Assembly (NCBI RefSeq): GCF_029360775.1
Contig: NZ_JARKMZ010000028.1
Coordinates: forward strand, 62,001-126,000
From: Daejeonella sp. H1SJ63
GTDB taxonomy: Bacteria > Bacteroidota > Bacteroidia > Sphingobacteriales > Sphingobacteriaceae
Length of the DNA stretch: 64,000 nt
Direction: 5' to 3'
The notes under the pieces were generated by a model. The model ran no database searches. It saw only the letters and a list, made by a program, of their open reading frames with translations, and was not told the DNA's origin. This document shows positions 35,674 through 42,815 of the stretch, one piece after another. A program made the translations under genes and the position numbers. The first letter of the stretch is position 1; each line of letters opens with the position of its first letter.

Positions 35674-36147
35674 ATGAATATCAGAGTGGCAAGGCAGGAA
35701 GACTTAGTCGAAATGAAACAATTATATGTTAATACAATCCATTCTGTTTGCAAAAATCAATACAATGAAAGTCAACTTATAGCATGGTCATCTTCATCTC
35801 AAAATGATCAGCGTTGGCAAGAAATGATAAGTACGCAATATGTGCTTATCGCTGAAATAAACAATCAAATAGTTGGTTTTGCAACTCTAAAAGAAGGAAA
35901 CTACATTGACTTTTTTTATGTTCATAAAGATTTTCAGCGAAGAGGAATCGCAAATGAATTGTTGTCGCGAATTGAAAGTGAGGCTAAGTCTTATAACACA
36001 CAAGTTTTGACATCCGATGTAAGTATGACCGCAAAAACTTTTTTTGAAAAGAACGGGTTTGTCGTTGTGAAAGAGCAAGAAAATATAAGAAAGGATGTTG
36101 TGCTTATTAATTATAAAATGAAGAAAGAAAATAAGCACTGGCTATAA
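35674..36147 (+). CDS. GNAT-family N-acetyltransferase, cassette-borne
   Basis: 157 residues from ATG 35674; a GTG at 35638 is in frame but lies inside the attC-like repeat. MNIRVARQEDLVEMKQLYVNTI, IAEINNQIVGFATLKEGNYIDFFYVHKDFQRRGIANELLSRIE and FFEKNGFVVVKEQE are classic GNAT motifs, with QRRGIA as the acetyl-CoA pyrophosphate loop. It transfers an acetyl group to an unknown amine. The ATG is 28 bp after the core-like GTTACAACC and the stop overlaps the next element's left core, as in integron cassettes. Confidence 0.88.
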   Translation: MNIRVARQEDLVEMKQLYVNTIHSVCKNQYNESQLIAWSSSSQNDQRWQEMISTQYVLIAEINNQIVGFATLKEGNYIDFFYVHKDFQRRGIANELLSRIESEAKSYNTQVLTSDVSMTAKTFFEKNGFVVVKEQENIRKDVVLINYKMKKENKHWL

Positions 36148-36231
36148 CATGGGTTTTGTGTCAGTCGGGCTGAGGTGCAAACTTGAAGTTTTGTGCTCAG
36201 AAATCCCACACTAACGCCAAGCCCCAAACAC
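36140..36231 (+). repeat. attC-like element 2, after the GNAT gene
   Basis: About 92 bp. The left core GGCTATAAC (36140-36148) overlaps the GNAT stop and matches the reverse complement of GTTACAACC (35646-35654) at 7 of 9 positions. Arms pair imperfectly (GGGTTTTGTGTCAGTCGGG with the segment ending ACGCCAAGCCCC). The right arm 36188-36222 is homologous to element 1. The expected right core GTT is missing; a 62-bp repeat begins at 36232 instead. Confidence 0.55.
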
Positions 36232-36293
36232 TCTGTCCTTAGTTTCAGCGCAGCACCTCTAAGGATTATTAAATGGAATGGAGTCTTTGACTC
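36232..36293 (+). repeat. 62-bp direct repeat, left copy, before the Fic gene
   Basis: 61 of 62 bases match the copy at 37426-37487; the one difference is A at 36255 versus G at 37449. It contains two potential hairpins: CCTTAG...CTAAGG and GAGTC-TTT-GACTC. The repeat abuts attC-like element 2. The pair brackets 1.13 kb holding the Fic gene and its operator. Confidence 0.85.
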
Positions 36294-36406
36294 TTCAGAA
36301 GCTTGCTTTTAATAGTCTATTCTCATCTATTCATGAAATTTAGGATACCTCGGCAGTCTTCCTGCAAATCTTACCAATTCATTAGCTGCATCTTACAGAA
36401 TTGAGT

Positions 36407-36438
36407 TATCTTTGATACTATCATTTGATACTATCAAA
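36407..36438 (+). promoter_or_regulatory. Promoter -7 element and tandem operator of the Fic gene
   Basis: TATCTTTG (36407-36414) matches the Bacteroidota -7 consensus. Overlapping its TTTG, the 13-mer TTTGATACTATCA occurs twice head to tail (36411-36423 and 36424-36436). The second copy extends to the perfect 15-bp palindrome TTTGATA-C-TATCAAA (36424-36438). The Fic start codon follows 11 bp later. A protein bound here would block transcription. Confidence 0.65.
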
Positions 36439-36448
36439 GATTCAATAA

Positions 36449-37405
36449 ATGAAACCACCCTATCAAATCACCGGAAAGATTCTCAAATTAATTGCTTCAA
36501 TTTCGGAGAAAATCGGGGAGGTGAATGCGGCACATTTGAACAAACCTCCGACAGAACTCAGAAAGAAAAACAGGATTAAAACGATTCATTCCTCCCTTGA
36601 AATTGAAGGGAATACCTTGTCAATTGAACAGATAACGGCAATTATTGAGAATAAAAGAGTTGCAGGTCCCGGAAAGGACATTCTGGAAGTTAAAAATGCA
36701 ATTGCCGTTTATGATGACATGGACAGACTGAATCCATATGATTTTGAATCATTTTGTGAAGCACATGGAATGTTGATGAAGGGACTAATTGAATCAGCCG
36801 GAAGACTCAGAACAAAGTCTGTCGGGATAGTTAAAGGTTCAGAGGTTGCACATCTAGCTCCGCCGGGTGAAATGCTTAAACCTTTAATGCATGATTTATT
36901 TGACTATCTAAAAAATGATGATGATTTAGTTCTGTTAAAAAGTTGTGTATTTCACTACGAAATGGAATTTATCCACCCATTTATTGACGGAAATGGAAGA
37001 ATGGGAAGGCTATGGCAGACACTGATACTAAAAGATTCCTATCCTGTTTTTGAGTATTTGCCTATTGAAGCCTTAATAAAAGAGCGGCAGGAACTATATT
37101 ATGAATCTTTGAGGAAATCCGATCAAAGCGGCGAATCCACAGTATTTATTGAGTTCATACTGGGGATAATTCTTGAATCGCTTGAGGGATTATTGAGTAT
37201 TCAGAACCCGAGTTTAACCAGTATTGACAGAGTTAATTTGTTTAAATCAATCGTAAAAGATGATTATTTTACAAGAAAAGTATACCTGAAAAACTTTAGG
37301 GAAATATCATCAGCAACAGCAAGCCGTGATTTGAAATTTGCGGTTGAAAATGGTTTAATCGAAAAGAATGGAGACAAAAATACAGCAAGATATAAATACA
37401 AATAA
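36449..37405 (+). CDS. Fic-domain AMPylase-like protein with inhibitory helix and C-terminal winged helix
   Basis: 318 residues. The Fic motif HPFIDGNGRMGR begins at His176 and is intact, with the catalytic His, Asp and Asn. Residues 49-54 (SLEIEG) fit the SxxxE(G/N) inhibitory helix, so this is a class II self-inhibited Fic protein. The last 60 residues, DDYFTRKVYLKNFREISSATASRDLKFAVENGLIEK, look like a winged helix-turn-helix, as in many Fic/DUF4172-type proteins. Fic enzymes transfer AMP to protein hydroxyls; the target is unknown. Tandem operators cover the promoter, suggesting self-repression by the C-terminal domain. No separate antitoxin gene is present. Confidence 0.93.
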   Translation: MKPPYQITGKILKLIASISEKIGEVNAAHLNKPPTELRKKNRIKTIHSSLEIEGNTLSIEQITAIIENKRVAGPGKDILEVKNAIAVYDDMDRLNPYDFESFCEAHGMLMKGLIESAGRLRTKSVGIVKGSEVAHLAPPGEMLKPLMHDLFDYLKNDDDLVLLKSCVFHYEMEFIHPFIDGNGRMGRLWQTLILKDSYPVFEYLPIEALIKERQELYYESLRKSDQSGESTVFIEFILGIILESLEGLLSIQNPSLTSIDRVNLFKSIVKDDYFTRKVYLKNFREISSATASRDLKFAVENGLIEKNGDKNTARYKYK

Positions 37406-37425
37406 AGCCCTTAAAGCTTATATCT

Positions 37426-37487
37426 TCTGTCCTTAGTTTCAGCGCAGCGCCTCTAAGGATTATTAAATGGAATGGAGTCTTTGACTC
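37426..37487 (+). repeat. 62-bp direct repeat, right copy, after the Fic gene
   Basis: Same orientation as 36232-36293 at 61/62 identity, starting 21 bp after the Fic stop. In this copy the second hairpin is extended to GGAGTC-TTT-GACTCC. It ends 47 bp before the apbE stop on the opposite strand. Confidence 0.85.
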
Positions 37488-37533
37488 CAACAAACCAGGT
37501 ATTGTCAATCAATAAAAAACTTCTGCATTCCAA

Positions 37534-38556
37534 TTACCTGAAAAACCCCACACTCGCCGTATCCCTCACCGCTCCATTCGCATCCTGATAAATGAAATAG
37601 GCTTCCAGTCCCTTATGTTTTTTCAAAAAGGCAAAGGCTTTTTCAATTCCCATTCCAATCAGCACATTATCATACCCATCGGCACTCATGGCATCTTTGG
37701 TCTTCACCGTTACGCTGATCATTTCATTGCTGATGGGCCGGCCGGTTTTGGGATCCATCAGATGGGAAAGCTTTTTGGCGCCATTCTGAATAAATTTGCG
37801 GTAATTGCCGGAAGTAGTGATGGCTCCGCCTTTCATTTCGATGATCTTCTGTATACCGGCATCATCGTCTTTGTTTTCTGAAGGCTGTTCAATCCCGATT
37901 TTCATGATCTGATTGCCGGGCTGTTTACGTCCCTTTACCCGGATCTCGCCACCAATTTCAATCAGGTAATTTTCAATGCCCCGGCTCTCCAGATAAGAAG
38001 CAATTACATCCACACTATAGCCCTGCGCAATGCCGTTTACATCGATTTTAAGGCAGGGAATGGATTTGATGAGTCTTCTTCCTTCGATGCGGAGTTTGTC
38101 GGAACCGGAACATTTCAATGCACTTTCTATCATTTCATCCGAAGGCTGATTGCTATGTCTTTTTGCACCGAAGCCCCATGCTTCCACAATAGGCAGGATA
38201 CCGATGTCGAACACCCCATTACTTTCCTTCCAGATCTTCAGAGAACGCTGCACCACTTTGTGCAGGTGCTCGTCCATTTCAATTCCGGTTTCCGACTGAT
38301 TAAACTGATTGATCAGGGAATAGGGTTTGTAAATGGAAAGGGAGCTGTCCAGTTCACTGAATTTCAGATCAATGGATTTGGAACTGATGGTTGCTTCATT
38401 GTCGTAATAGCTGATCTGATAGCTCGTACCCTGGGCAAAACCTTCGATATGGTAGGCCTGCAAGCCGGACTCAGATTGTAGCGCCGGACTGCAGGCGCTC
38501 AGGATCAACAGAATCCAGACTAAGGGCATTTGATGTAAATTCCTGATCTTGCTCAT
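37534..38556 (-). CDS. apbE: FAD:protein FMN transferase (ApbE), lipoprotein
   Basis: 340 residues from ATG 38556. The N-terminus MSKIRNLHQMPLVWILLILSACSP has a lipobox (LSAC). Family blocks: AYHIEGFAQGTSYQISYY, SIYKPYSLINQFN, FDIGILPIVEAWGFG, LKIDVNGIAQGYSVDVIA, NYLIEIGGEIRVKG, LSHLMDPKTGRPI and MSADGYDNVLIGMG with the catalytic/metal acidic residue. ApbE attaches FMN through a phosphodiester bond to Ser/Thr of periplasmic flavoproteins, such as Na+-NQR or Rnf subunits, using Mg2+. None of its usual targets is in the window. Confidence 0.94.
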   Translation of the reverse strand: MSKIRNLHQMPLVWILLILSACSPALQSESGLQAYHIEGFAQGTSYQISYYDNEATISSKSIDLKFSELDSSLSIYKPYSLINQFNQSETGIEMDEHLHKVVQRSLKIWKESNGVFDIGILPIVEAWGFGAKRHSNQPSDEMIESALKCSGSDKLRIEGRRLIKSIPCLKIDVNGIAQGYSVDVIASYLESRGIENYLIEIGGEIRVKGRKQPGNQIMKIGIEQPSENKDDDAGIQKIIEMKGGAITTSGNYRKFIQNGAKKLSHLMDPKTGRPISNEMISVTVKTKDAMSADGYDNVLIGMGIEKAFAFLKKHKGLEAYFIYQDANGAVRDTASVGFFR

Positions 38557-38577
38557 CAATTTCTTTCCCGGCTGCTT

Positions 38578-39915
38578 TTATTGTTTGATCGCAGAAGTTG
38601 TGGTATAATATTTAGCAATCATATTCGGTACTTCCCAGGCTGGCATCTCATTATTGCTGATGTAGCGGATAGCCATTTCGGCTGAGTTTGTACCCTTGAA
38701 AGTTCCGGGTTTTACAATCCATTCATTGCCTTTTCTGATCAGATCAAAGCCCGGATATTTCTGCTGAAATTCGGCCTTTACCTTTTCTATGACCGTAGTA
38801 AATCCGGCTTCAGCAATCCCCGGTGCTGCCCGTATATAGAGCGTAGCCCGATGTTTTTCTTCAGCACCCTGTCTGATCTCCAGATCAGCTTTGGTACCAC
38901 GCATTAAGGCATAGTGGGTATCTCCTGAACCTGAGGGCTCCCTGTATTTCCAGTTAACCGTAACTTTAGCATGGACCCCTTTGATCGTATAATTGATTTC
39001 GCCATTAGCCATAACCGATAATATGCTGTCTTTCAGGTATTTTTTCAGATAATCAGGATAATCTACACGGGTAACACGTTTAAATTCCGAAGGAGTCAAA
39101 TTAGTAGGCCATTCTCTGGAGCTGAGTATTTTGATGTCCTTTTGATAGTTAAGTATCACTCCCGGGAATCCGGCCCATTGCGACATATCGACCAGGTGGG
39201 TACTCACATCCGTAATGCCATGTCCCTGTTGCTCAATATCAAAAAACCAGGCCGGACGGCGTGCAGGTTCTGATCCTGAAAATTTCAGGAAATGATGCAG
39301 GTTCTCCTGAATAAGAGAAGGATCCTCTATGCTTCCTTTTTTTAGTTTACCGAAGAGTTCAGGCGTGGCAGCCAGTTCCTTCTGAAGAATATTGCTGATG
39401 TCATAGCGCAGATCCATCGGGTCGAAAAGTTTTAGGTTCTTTTTCTCCGCAAGCTTGAAAGTTTCTTTCAGCATATCAAAATCCTTAGGCGTAACGGCCA
39501 GAGGTTTATCTGCCAGAACATGCATGCCGGCTTCAATGGAGCGACGCATGTATTCTCCTTTTTTACTGTTATTTCCGGAAATAATGACGGCATTGCCCTT
39601 TTTTTCTGCAAGCATCTTTTCCAGATAATCCGTACCTGTATAAACCACCATTTTCCATTGGGTAGGGTTGGAGGAGCGGGAATTCATGGAATGAATACTT
39701 CGTAAATAAGTCTCCACATCCGGTCCGGCTGGGGCATAAACATGCACCTCAGCGTCCAGTCCTTCGTACATTCTTCCCTGCATATAAGTGGCATGTCCGT
39801 GTCCGGGATCCAGCACGATCAGCTTAAGGGGAGCGGTTTGCGCAATTAGATTGAAGCTGCTGATGCACAGTAGCAGCATCATACTTAAATAGGATAATAC
39901 TTTGTTGAATTTCAT
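38578..39915 (-). CDS. Exported Gfo/Idh/MocA-like oxidoreductase with PF16490-type C-terminus
   Basis: 445 residues with signal peptide MKFNKVLSYLSMMLLLCISS. A Rossmann-like N-terminal part (LKLIVLDPGHGHATYM, GNAVIISGNNSKKGEYM, AGMHVLADKPLAV) carries the Gfo/Idh/MocA 'DKPLAV' variant of the EKP motif, with Lys retained. The C-terminal half (SGSEPARRPAWFFDIEQQGHGITDVSTHLVDMSQW) resembles the 'putative oxidoreductase C-terminal' domain. Such proteins would act on sugars or sugar derivatives in the periplasm with bound NAD(P); substrate unknown. It lies 22 bp before apbE on the same strand; a CAAATATA promoter-like element (TATATTTG on the minus strand) is at 39974-39981. Confidence 0.8.
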   Translation of the reverse strand: MKFNKVLSYLSMMLLLCISSFNLIAQTAPLKLIVLDPGHGHATYMQGRMYEGLDAEVHVYAPAGPDVETYLRSIHSMNSRSSNPTQWKMVVYTGTDYLEKMLAEKKGNAVIISGNNSKKGEYMRRSIEAGMHVLADKPLAVTPKDFDMLKETFKLAEKKNLKLFDPMDLRYDISNILQKELAATPELFGKLKKGSIEDPSLIQENLHHFLKFSGSEPARRPAWFFDIEQQGHGITDVSTHLVDMSQWAGFPGVILNYQKDIKILSSREWPTNLTPSEFKRVTRVDYPDYLKKYLKDSILSVMANGEINYTIKGVHAKVTVNWKYREPSGSGDTHYALMRGTKADLEIRQGAEEKHRATLYIRAAPGIAEAGFTTVIEKVKAEFQQKYPGFDLIRKGNEWIVKPGTFKGTNSAEMAIRYISNNEMPAWEVPNMIAKYYTTTSAIKQ

Positions 39916-40050
39916 TTTCAGAGGTCTTAAATCAGATCTTACAAACCGGAATCATTTTTCGGCTTGTTGCTCTCAAATATAAGAGAATTGATCCTTTCAT
40001 ATTCTTCATCTATTTTATATATTTTTAATAAATCTTAACTCTTCCGGATT

Positions 40051-41193
40051 ATGAAAATGAAATTCCTGATTTTATCGATTTGCTGTACAGCACTATGTGT
40101 TGCTTGCTCTTTGACTAATACCTATTCACAACAAAAGAAGAAATTTATTGTGAACGGCTATGTTGGAGGATATAGAGGGGTTGTGAAGGTCGACGAAATT
40201 GATGCCGACAAGCTAACACATATCAATTATGCCTTTGTGGATGTGAAAGACAGCACGGCTTTTCTGACTAATCTGAAGACCGATTCAACGAACTTTCGTT
40301 TGCTTAACGGACTGAAAAAGATCAATCCCGATTTAAAAATTGTGATTTCTATCGGTGGCTGGTCGTGGAGTGAGAACTTTTCGGATGCGGTATTAACACC
40401 AAGCTCCAGAAAGTTATTTGCAAAGAGCAGTGTGGATATTGTCAGACAATATGATCTGGATGGGGTGGATATCGACTGGGAATACCCTGCCATGCGCGGG
40501 GAGGAAGGCAATGTGTATCGCCCTGAGGATAAGCAGAACTTTACACTTATGTTCAGGGATATTCGTGCTGAGCTGGATAAACTCGAAGCAGAAAAGGGGA
40601 GAAAATACCTCTTAACGGCCGCAGTGGGTGGTTCCAAATCTTTTGTGAACAATACAGAGATGGCTGAAGTCGCTAAGATTCTGGATTATATCCTGATCAT
40701 GACTTATGATTATGGGGGTAAAACGGTCGCTCATCATACGAATCTTTACCCTTCAAAAGGAATGGAAAATTCAAGTTCAGCCCATAAATCGGTGATGGAT
40801 TTTATGGAGGCCGGAGTACCTGCACATAAAATAGGATTAGGTGCAGCTTTTTACAGCAGGAGCAGAGAGGCTGAGAGTACCGTGAATCATGGAATCAACC
40901 AGCCCCAGGTTACGGGATCAAAAGCTGCGGCCGGAAAGGGTGGAGGTTATACCAAAATGAAGAGTGAGTTTATCAATCAGAATGGATACAAAAGGCACTG
41001 GGATCGTCATGCCAAAGCACCCTATCTCTTTAATCCGGATACGAAAGTATTCATTACTTATGACGATGAACGTTCGATCAGGAAGAAAGCGAAATATATC
41101 CGTAAACATAAACTGGCCGGAATATTCTTCTGGGAGTATTTTTCAGATCCGCAGGAATATTTGTTAAACGAGATTCATCGGGTGATGAAGTAA
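40051..41193 (+). CDS. GH18 chitinase-type glycoside hydrolase lipoprotein
   Basis: 380 residues. The N-terminus KFLILSICCTALCVACSL ends in a lipobox (VAC), so it is likely lipid-anchored. The TIM-barrel signatures are INYAFVDV, VISIGGWSWSENFS and DGVDIDWEYPAM with the catalytic Glu near residue 144, then LLTAAVGG, ILIMTYDYGG and GIFFWEYFSDP. GH18 enzymes cleave beta-1,4-GlcNAc bonds in chitin or related glycans. No carbohydrate-binding module is seen. It is a single gene; a second, shorter GH18 gene lies at 46376. Confidence 0.94.
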   Translation: MKMKFLILSICCTALCVACSLTNTYSQQKKKFIVNGYVGGYRGVVKVDEIDADKLTHINYAFVDVKDSTAFLTNLKTDSTNFRLLNGLKKINPDLKIVISIGGWSWSENFSDAVLTPSSRKLFAKSSVDIVRQYDLDGVDIDWEYPAMRGEEGNVYRPEDKQNFTLMFRDIRAELDKLEAEKGRKYLLTAAVGGSKSFVNNTEMAEVAKILDYILIMTYDYGGKTVAHHTNLYPSKGMENSSSAHKSVMDFMEAGVPAHKIGLGAAFYSRSREAESTVNHGINQPQVTGSKAAAGKGGGYTKMKSEFINQNGYKRHWDRHAKAPYLFNPDTKVFITYDDERSIRKKAKYIRKHKLAGIFFWEYFSDPQEYLLNEIHRVMK

Positions 41194-41231
41194 GATTTCT
41201 GGAAGAAGGTTGTTGTTGTCTGCTGAAAGGC

Positions 41232-41368
41232 TCTGCATCGTCCGTGTTTGCAACGCGGATGCCTGAGACAGATATTTATAATGTCTTTAATGTCATAAGA
41301 AGGATAATACCAACTGGGGGCCGATAAAATCGCTGTTCTCGCTTGTCCTGATTACAAACGATGGCGAG
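41232..41368. repeat. REP-like paired-hairpin repeat, copy A (before the methyltransferase gene)
   Basis: Its first 58 bases match 42649-42706 at 54 of 58 positions without gaps, and a later 22-base block (41322-41343) matches 42721-42742 exactly. It contains a hairpin GCATC...CCG/CGGATGC around TTTGCAA and a second one pairing CTGTTCTCGC with GCGAGCAG. The element fills part of a 450-bp gap after the GH18 gene. No transposase gene is nearby. Confidence 0.75.
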
Positions 41369-41644
41369 CAGGTATGTTAATTACAACATCAAATTCCTTG
41401 CAGATTCGTTTACTTTAACGAAAATTTCAATAATTTTATTAGAAGTAAGCTTAGTTTGTTGTTCTTAAAATTTATCACTTAAATATAACAAGCGTTCTTA
41501 GTTATTGATAATCAAATAGTTGTATATTAGTTATCCTGTAAATTATTCTCACCTTATCCTGAACTCAATTTGGTTTACTAAATATTCATCAGTTAGAAAT
41601 TCCTGATGAACGAAAAGCAACGTTTAACCTATAAAATCAGACCT

Positions 41645-42490
41645 ATGGAAAAACAATTTGAAGAAATCAGAGAACAGCAAAAAGCATCGTGGAATAAATC
41701 GTCTCCCGGATGGAAAAAATGGGATGACTTAACCATGGATTTTTTAAAACCATTCGGTGATAAAATTATTCAGCATCTGCATTTGAAAGATACGGATGTG
41801 GTGCTGGATGTAGCTGCAGGTACGGGGGAACCCGGGTTAACAATTGCATCAATAGTCAAAAGCGGAAAAGTTATCATGACAGACCTTGCTGATGATATGC
41901 TTGTAATTGCACGTGAAAATGCTCAAAAAGCAGGGATTAAAAACATTGAATTTAGCGTATCTGATGTATGCGAATTGCCTTTCCCGGATAACACTTTTGA
42001 TGCGATAAGCTGTAGAATGGGTTTTATGTTTTTTCCGGATATGCTTTTGGCTGCAAAGGAAATGGTGCGGGTGTTAAAGCCGGGAGGAAGAATTGCAGTA
42101 TCCGTTTGGACGGGCCCTGATAAAAATTTTTGGTTTTCAGGGATAATGGGTATAATCAAACAAAACATGGAATTACCAACTCCCCCGCTTGGCTCACCCG
42201 GAATGTTTCGTTGTGCAAAAGATGGCCTCATTTCCGATTTATTTATACAAGCGGGATTGAAAGACATTTCGCAAATCGAAATTCCAACGAAATTAAAGTG
42301 CCAGACTGCCGAAACCTATTGGAGCTTTGTGTCAGAAGTAGTTGGTCCGGTAGTGAGTGCTTTAAGTACTGCTGACAGCGCGATGAAAGAAAAAATTAAA
42401 TCAGAAACTTTTCAGTTAGTGAATCAAAAATATGCTGAAGGTAAAGTTTTGATAGATGCCAGTGCGTTCGTAATTAGTGCGAGGAAATAG
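41645..42490 (+). CDS. Class I SAM-dependent methyltransferase (UbiE-like)
   Basis: 281 residues from ATG 41645 (an ATG at 41606 is in frame). MEKQFEEIREQQKASWNKSSPGWKKWD is followed by the SAM-binding motif VVLDVAAGTGEPGLT, the acidic motif II VIMTDLADDMLVIAREN, SVSDVCELPFPDNTFDAISCRMGFMFFP and MVRVLKPGGRIAVSVWTG. The arrangement is like UbiE/COQ5-type C-methyltransferases, but the usual menaquinone partners are absent; substrate unknown. It stands between two copies of a repeat and is followed by an attC-like dyad, so it may be an acquired gene. Confidence 0.88.
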   Translation: MEKQFEEIREQQKASWNKSSPGWKKWDDLTMDFLKPFGDKIIQHLHLKDTDVVLDVAAGTGEPGLTIASIVKSGKVIMTDLADDMLVIARENAQKAGIKNIEFSVSDVCELPFPDNTFDAISCRMGFMFFPDMLLAAKEMVRVLKPGGRIAVSVWTGPDKNFWFSGIMGIIKQNMELPTPPLGSPGMFRCAKDGLISDLFIQAGLKDISQIEIPTKLKCQTAETYWSFVSEVVGPVVSALSTADSAMKEKIKSETFQLVNQKYAEGKVLIDASAFVISARK

Positions 42491-42527
42491 TTGTTTTTCA
42501 TTCATCGTTTGGAAGGAAAACACGAAC

Positions 42528-42647
42528 TGAGGGGGTATTGCCAAAAACGGGATAGAACGTCTTCCATTGGAGATTTTTGCAGGGTTCAACTTTCTGTTCT
42601 TCAATTGAACTTTTGTGCCCAAAGTCCCCGCCTTCGGTAATACCTCA
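42528..42647 (+). repeat. attC-like imperfect inverted repeat after the methyltransferase gene
   Basis: Left arm 42528-42551 (TGAGGGGGTATTGCC...) pairs imperfectly with right arm 42626-42647 (...GGTAATACCTCA), with an inner stem GTTCAA (42584-42589)/TTGAAC (42605-42610). The stretch GAACTTTTGTGCCCAAAG recalls GAAGTTTTGTGCTCAGAA in element 2 at 36185. No GTT core is visible at the right end. Confidence 0.4.
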
Positions 42648-42648
42648 A

Positions 42649-42766
42649 TCTGCATCGTCCGGGTTTGCAACGCGGATTGCTGAGATAGATATTTATAATG
42701 TCTTTATGCTATTCCGGGAGCGATAAAATCGCTGTTCTCGCTCATCCTCGTTACAAACGAGGACGA
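42649..42766. repeat. REP-like paired-hairpin repeat, copy B (after the methyltransferase gene)
   Basis: Homologous to 41232-41368, same orientation. Its second hairpin is a perfect TCCTCGTT-ACA-AACGAGGA. It starts two bases after the attC-like repeat ends, and together they occupy nearly all of the 325 bp between the methyltransferase gene and the beta-lactamase-like gene. Confidence 0.75.
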
Positions 42767-42815
42767 TAATGGGTATCACGTAAAACTTAAAACGCCATAC
42801 GCATCAGCCACAACG

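Noticed and set aside
41606-41644. Longer N-terminus for the methyltransferase
   Set aside because: The extra 13 residues are not typical for the family; ATG 41645 begins at the usual helix. The upstream start is not excluded.
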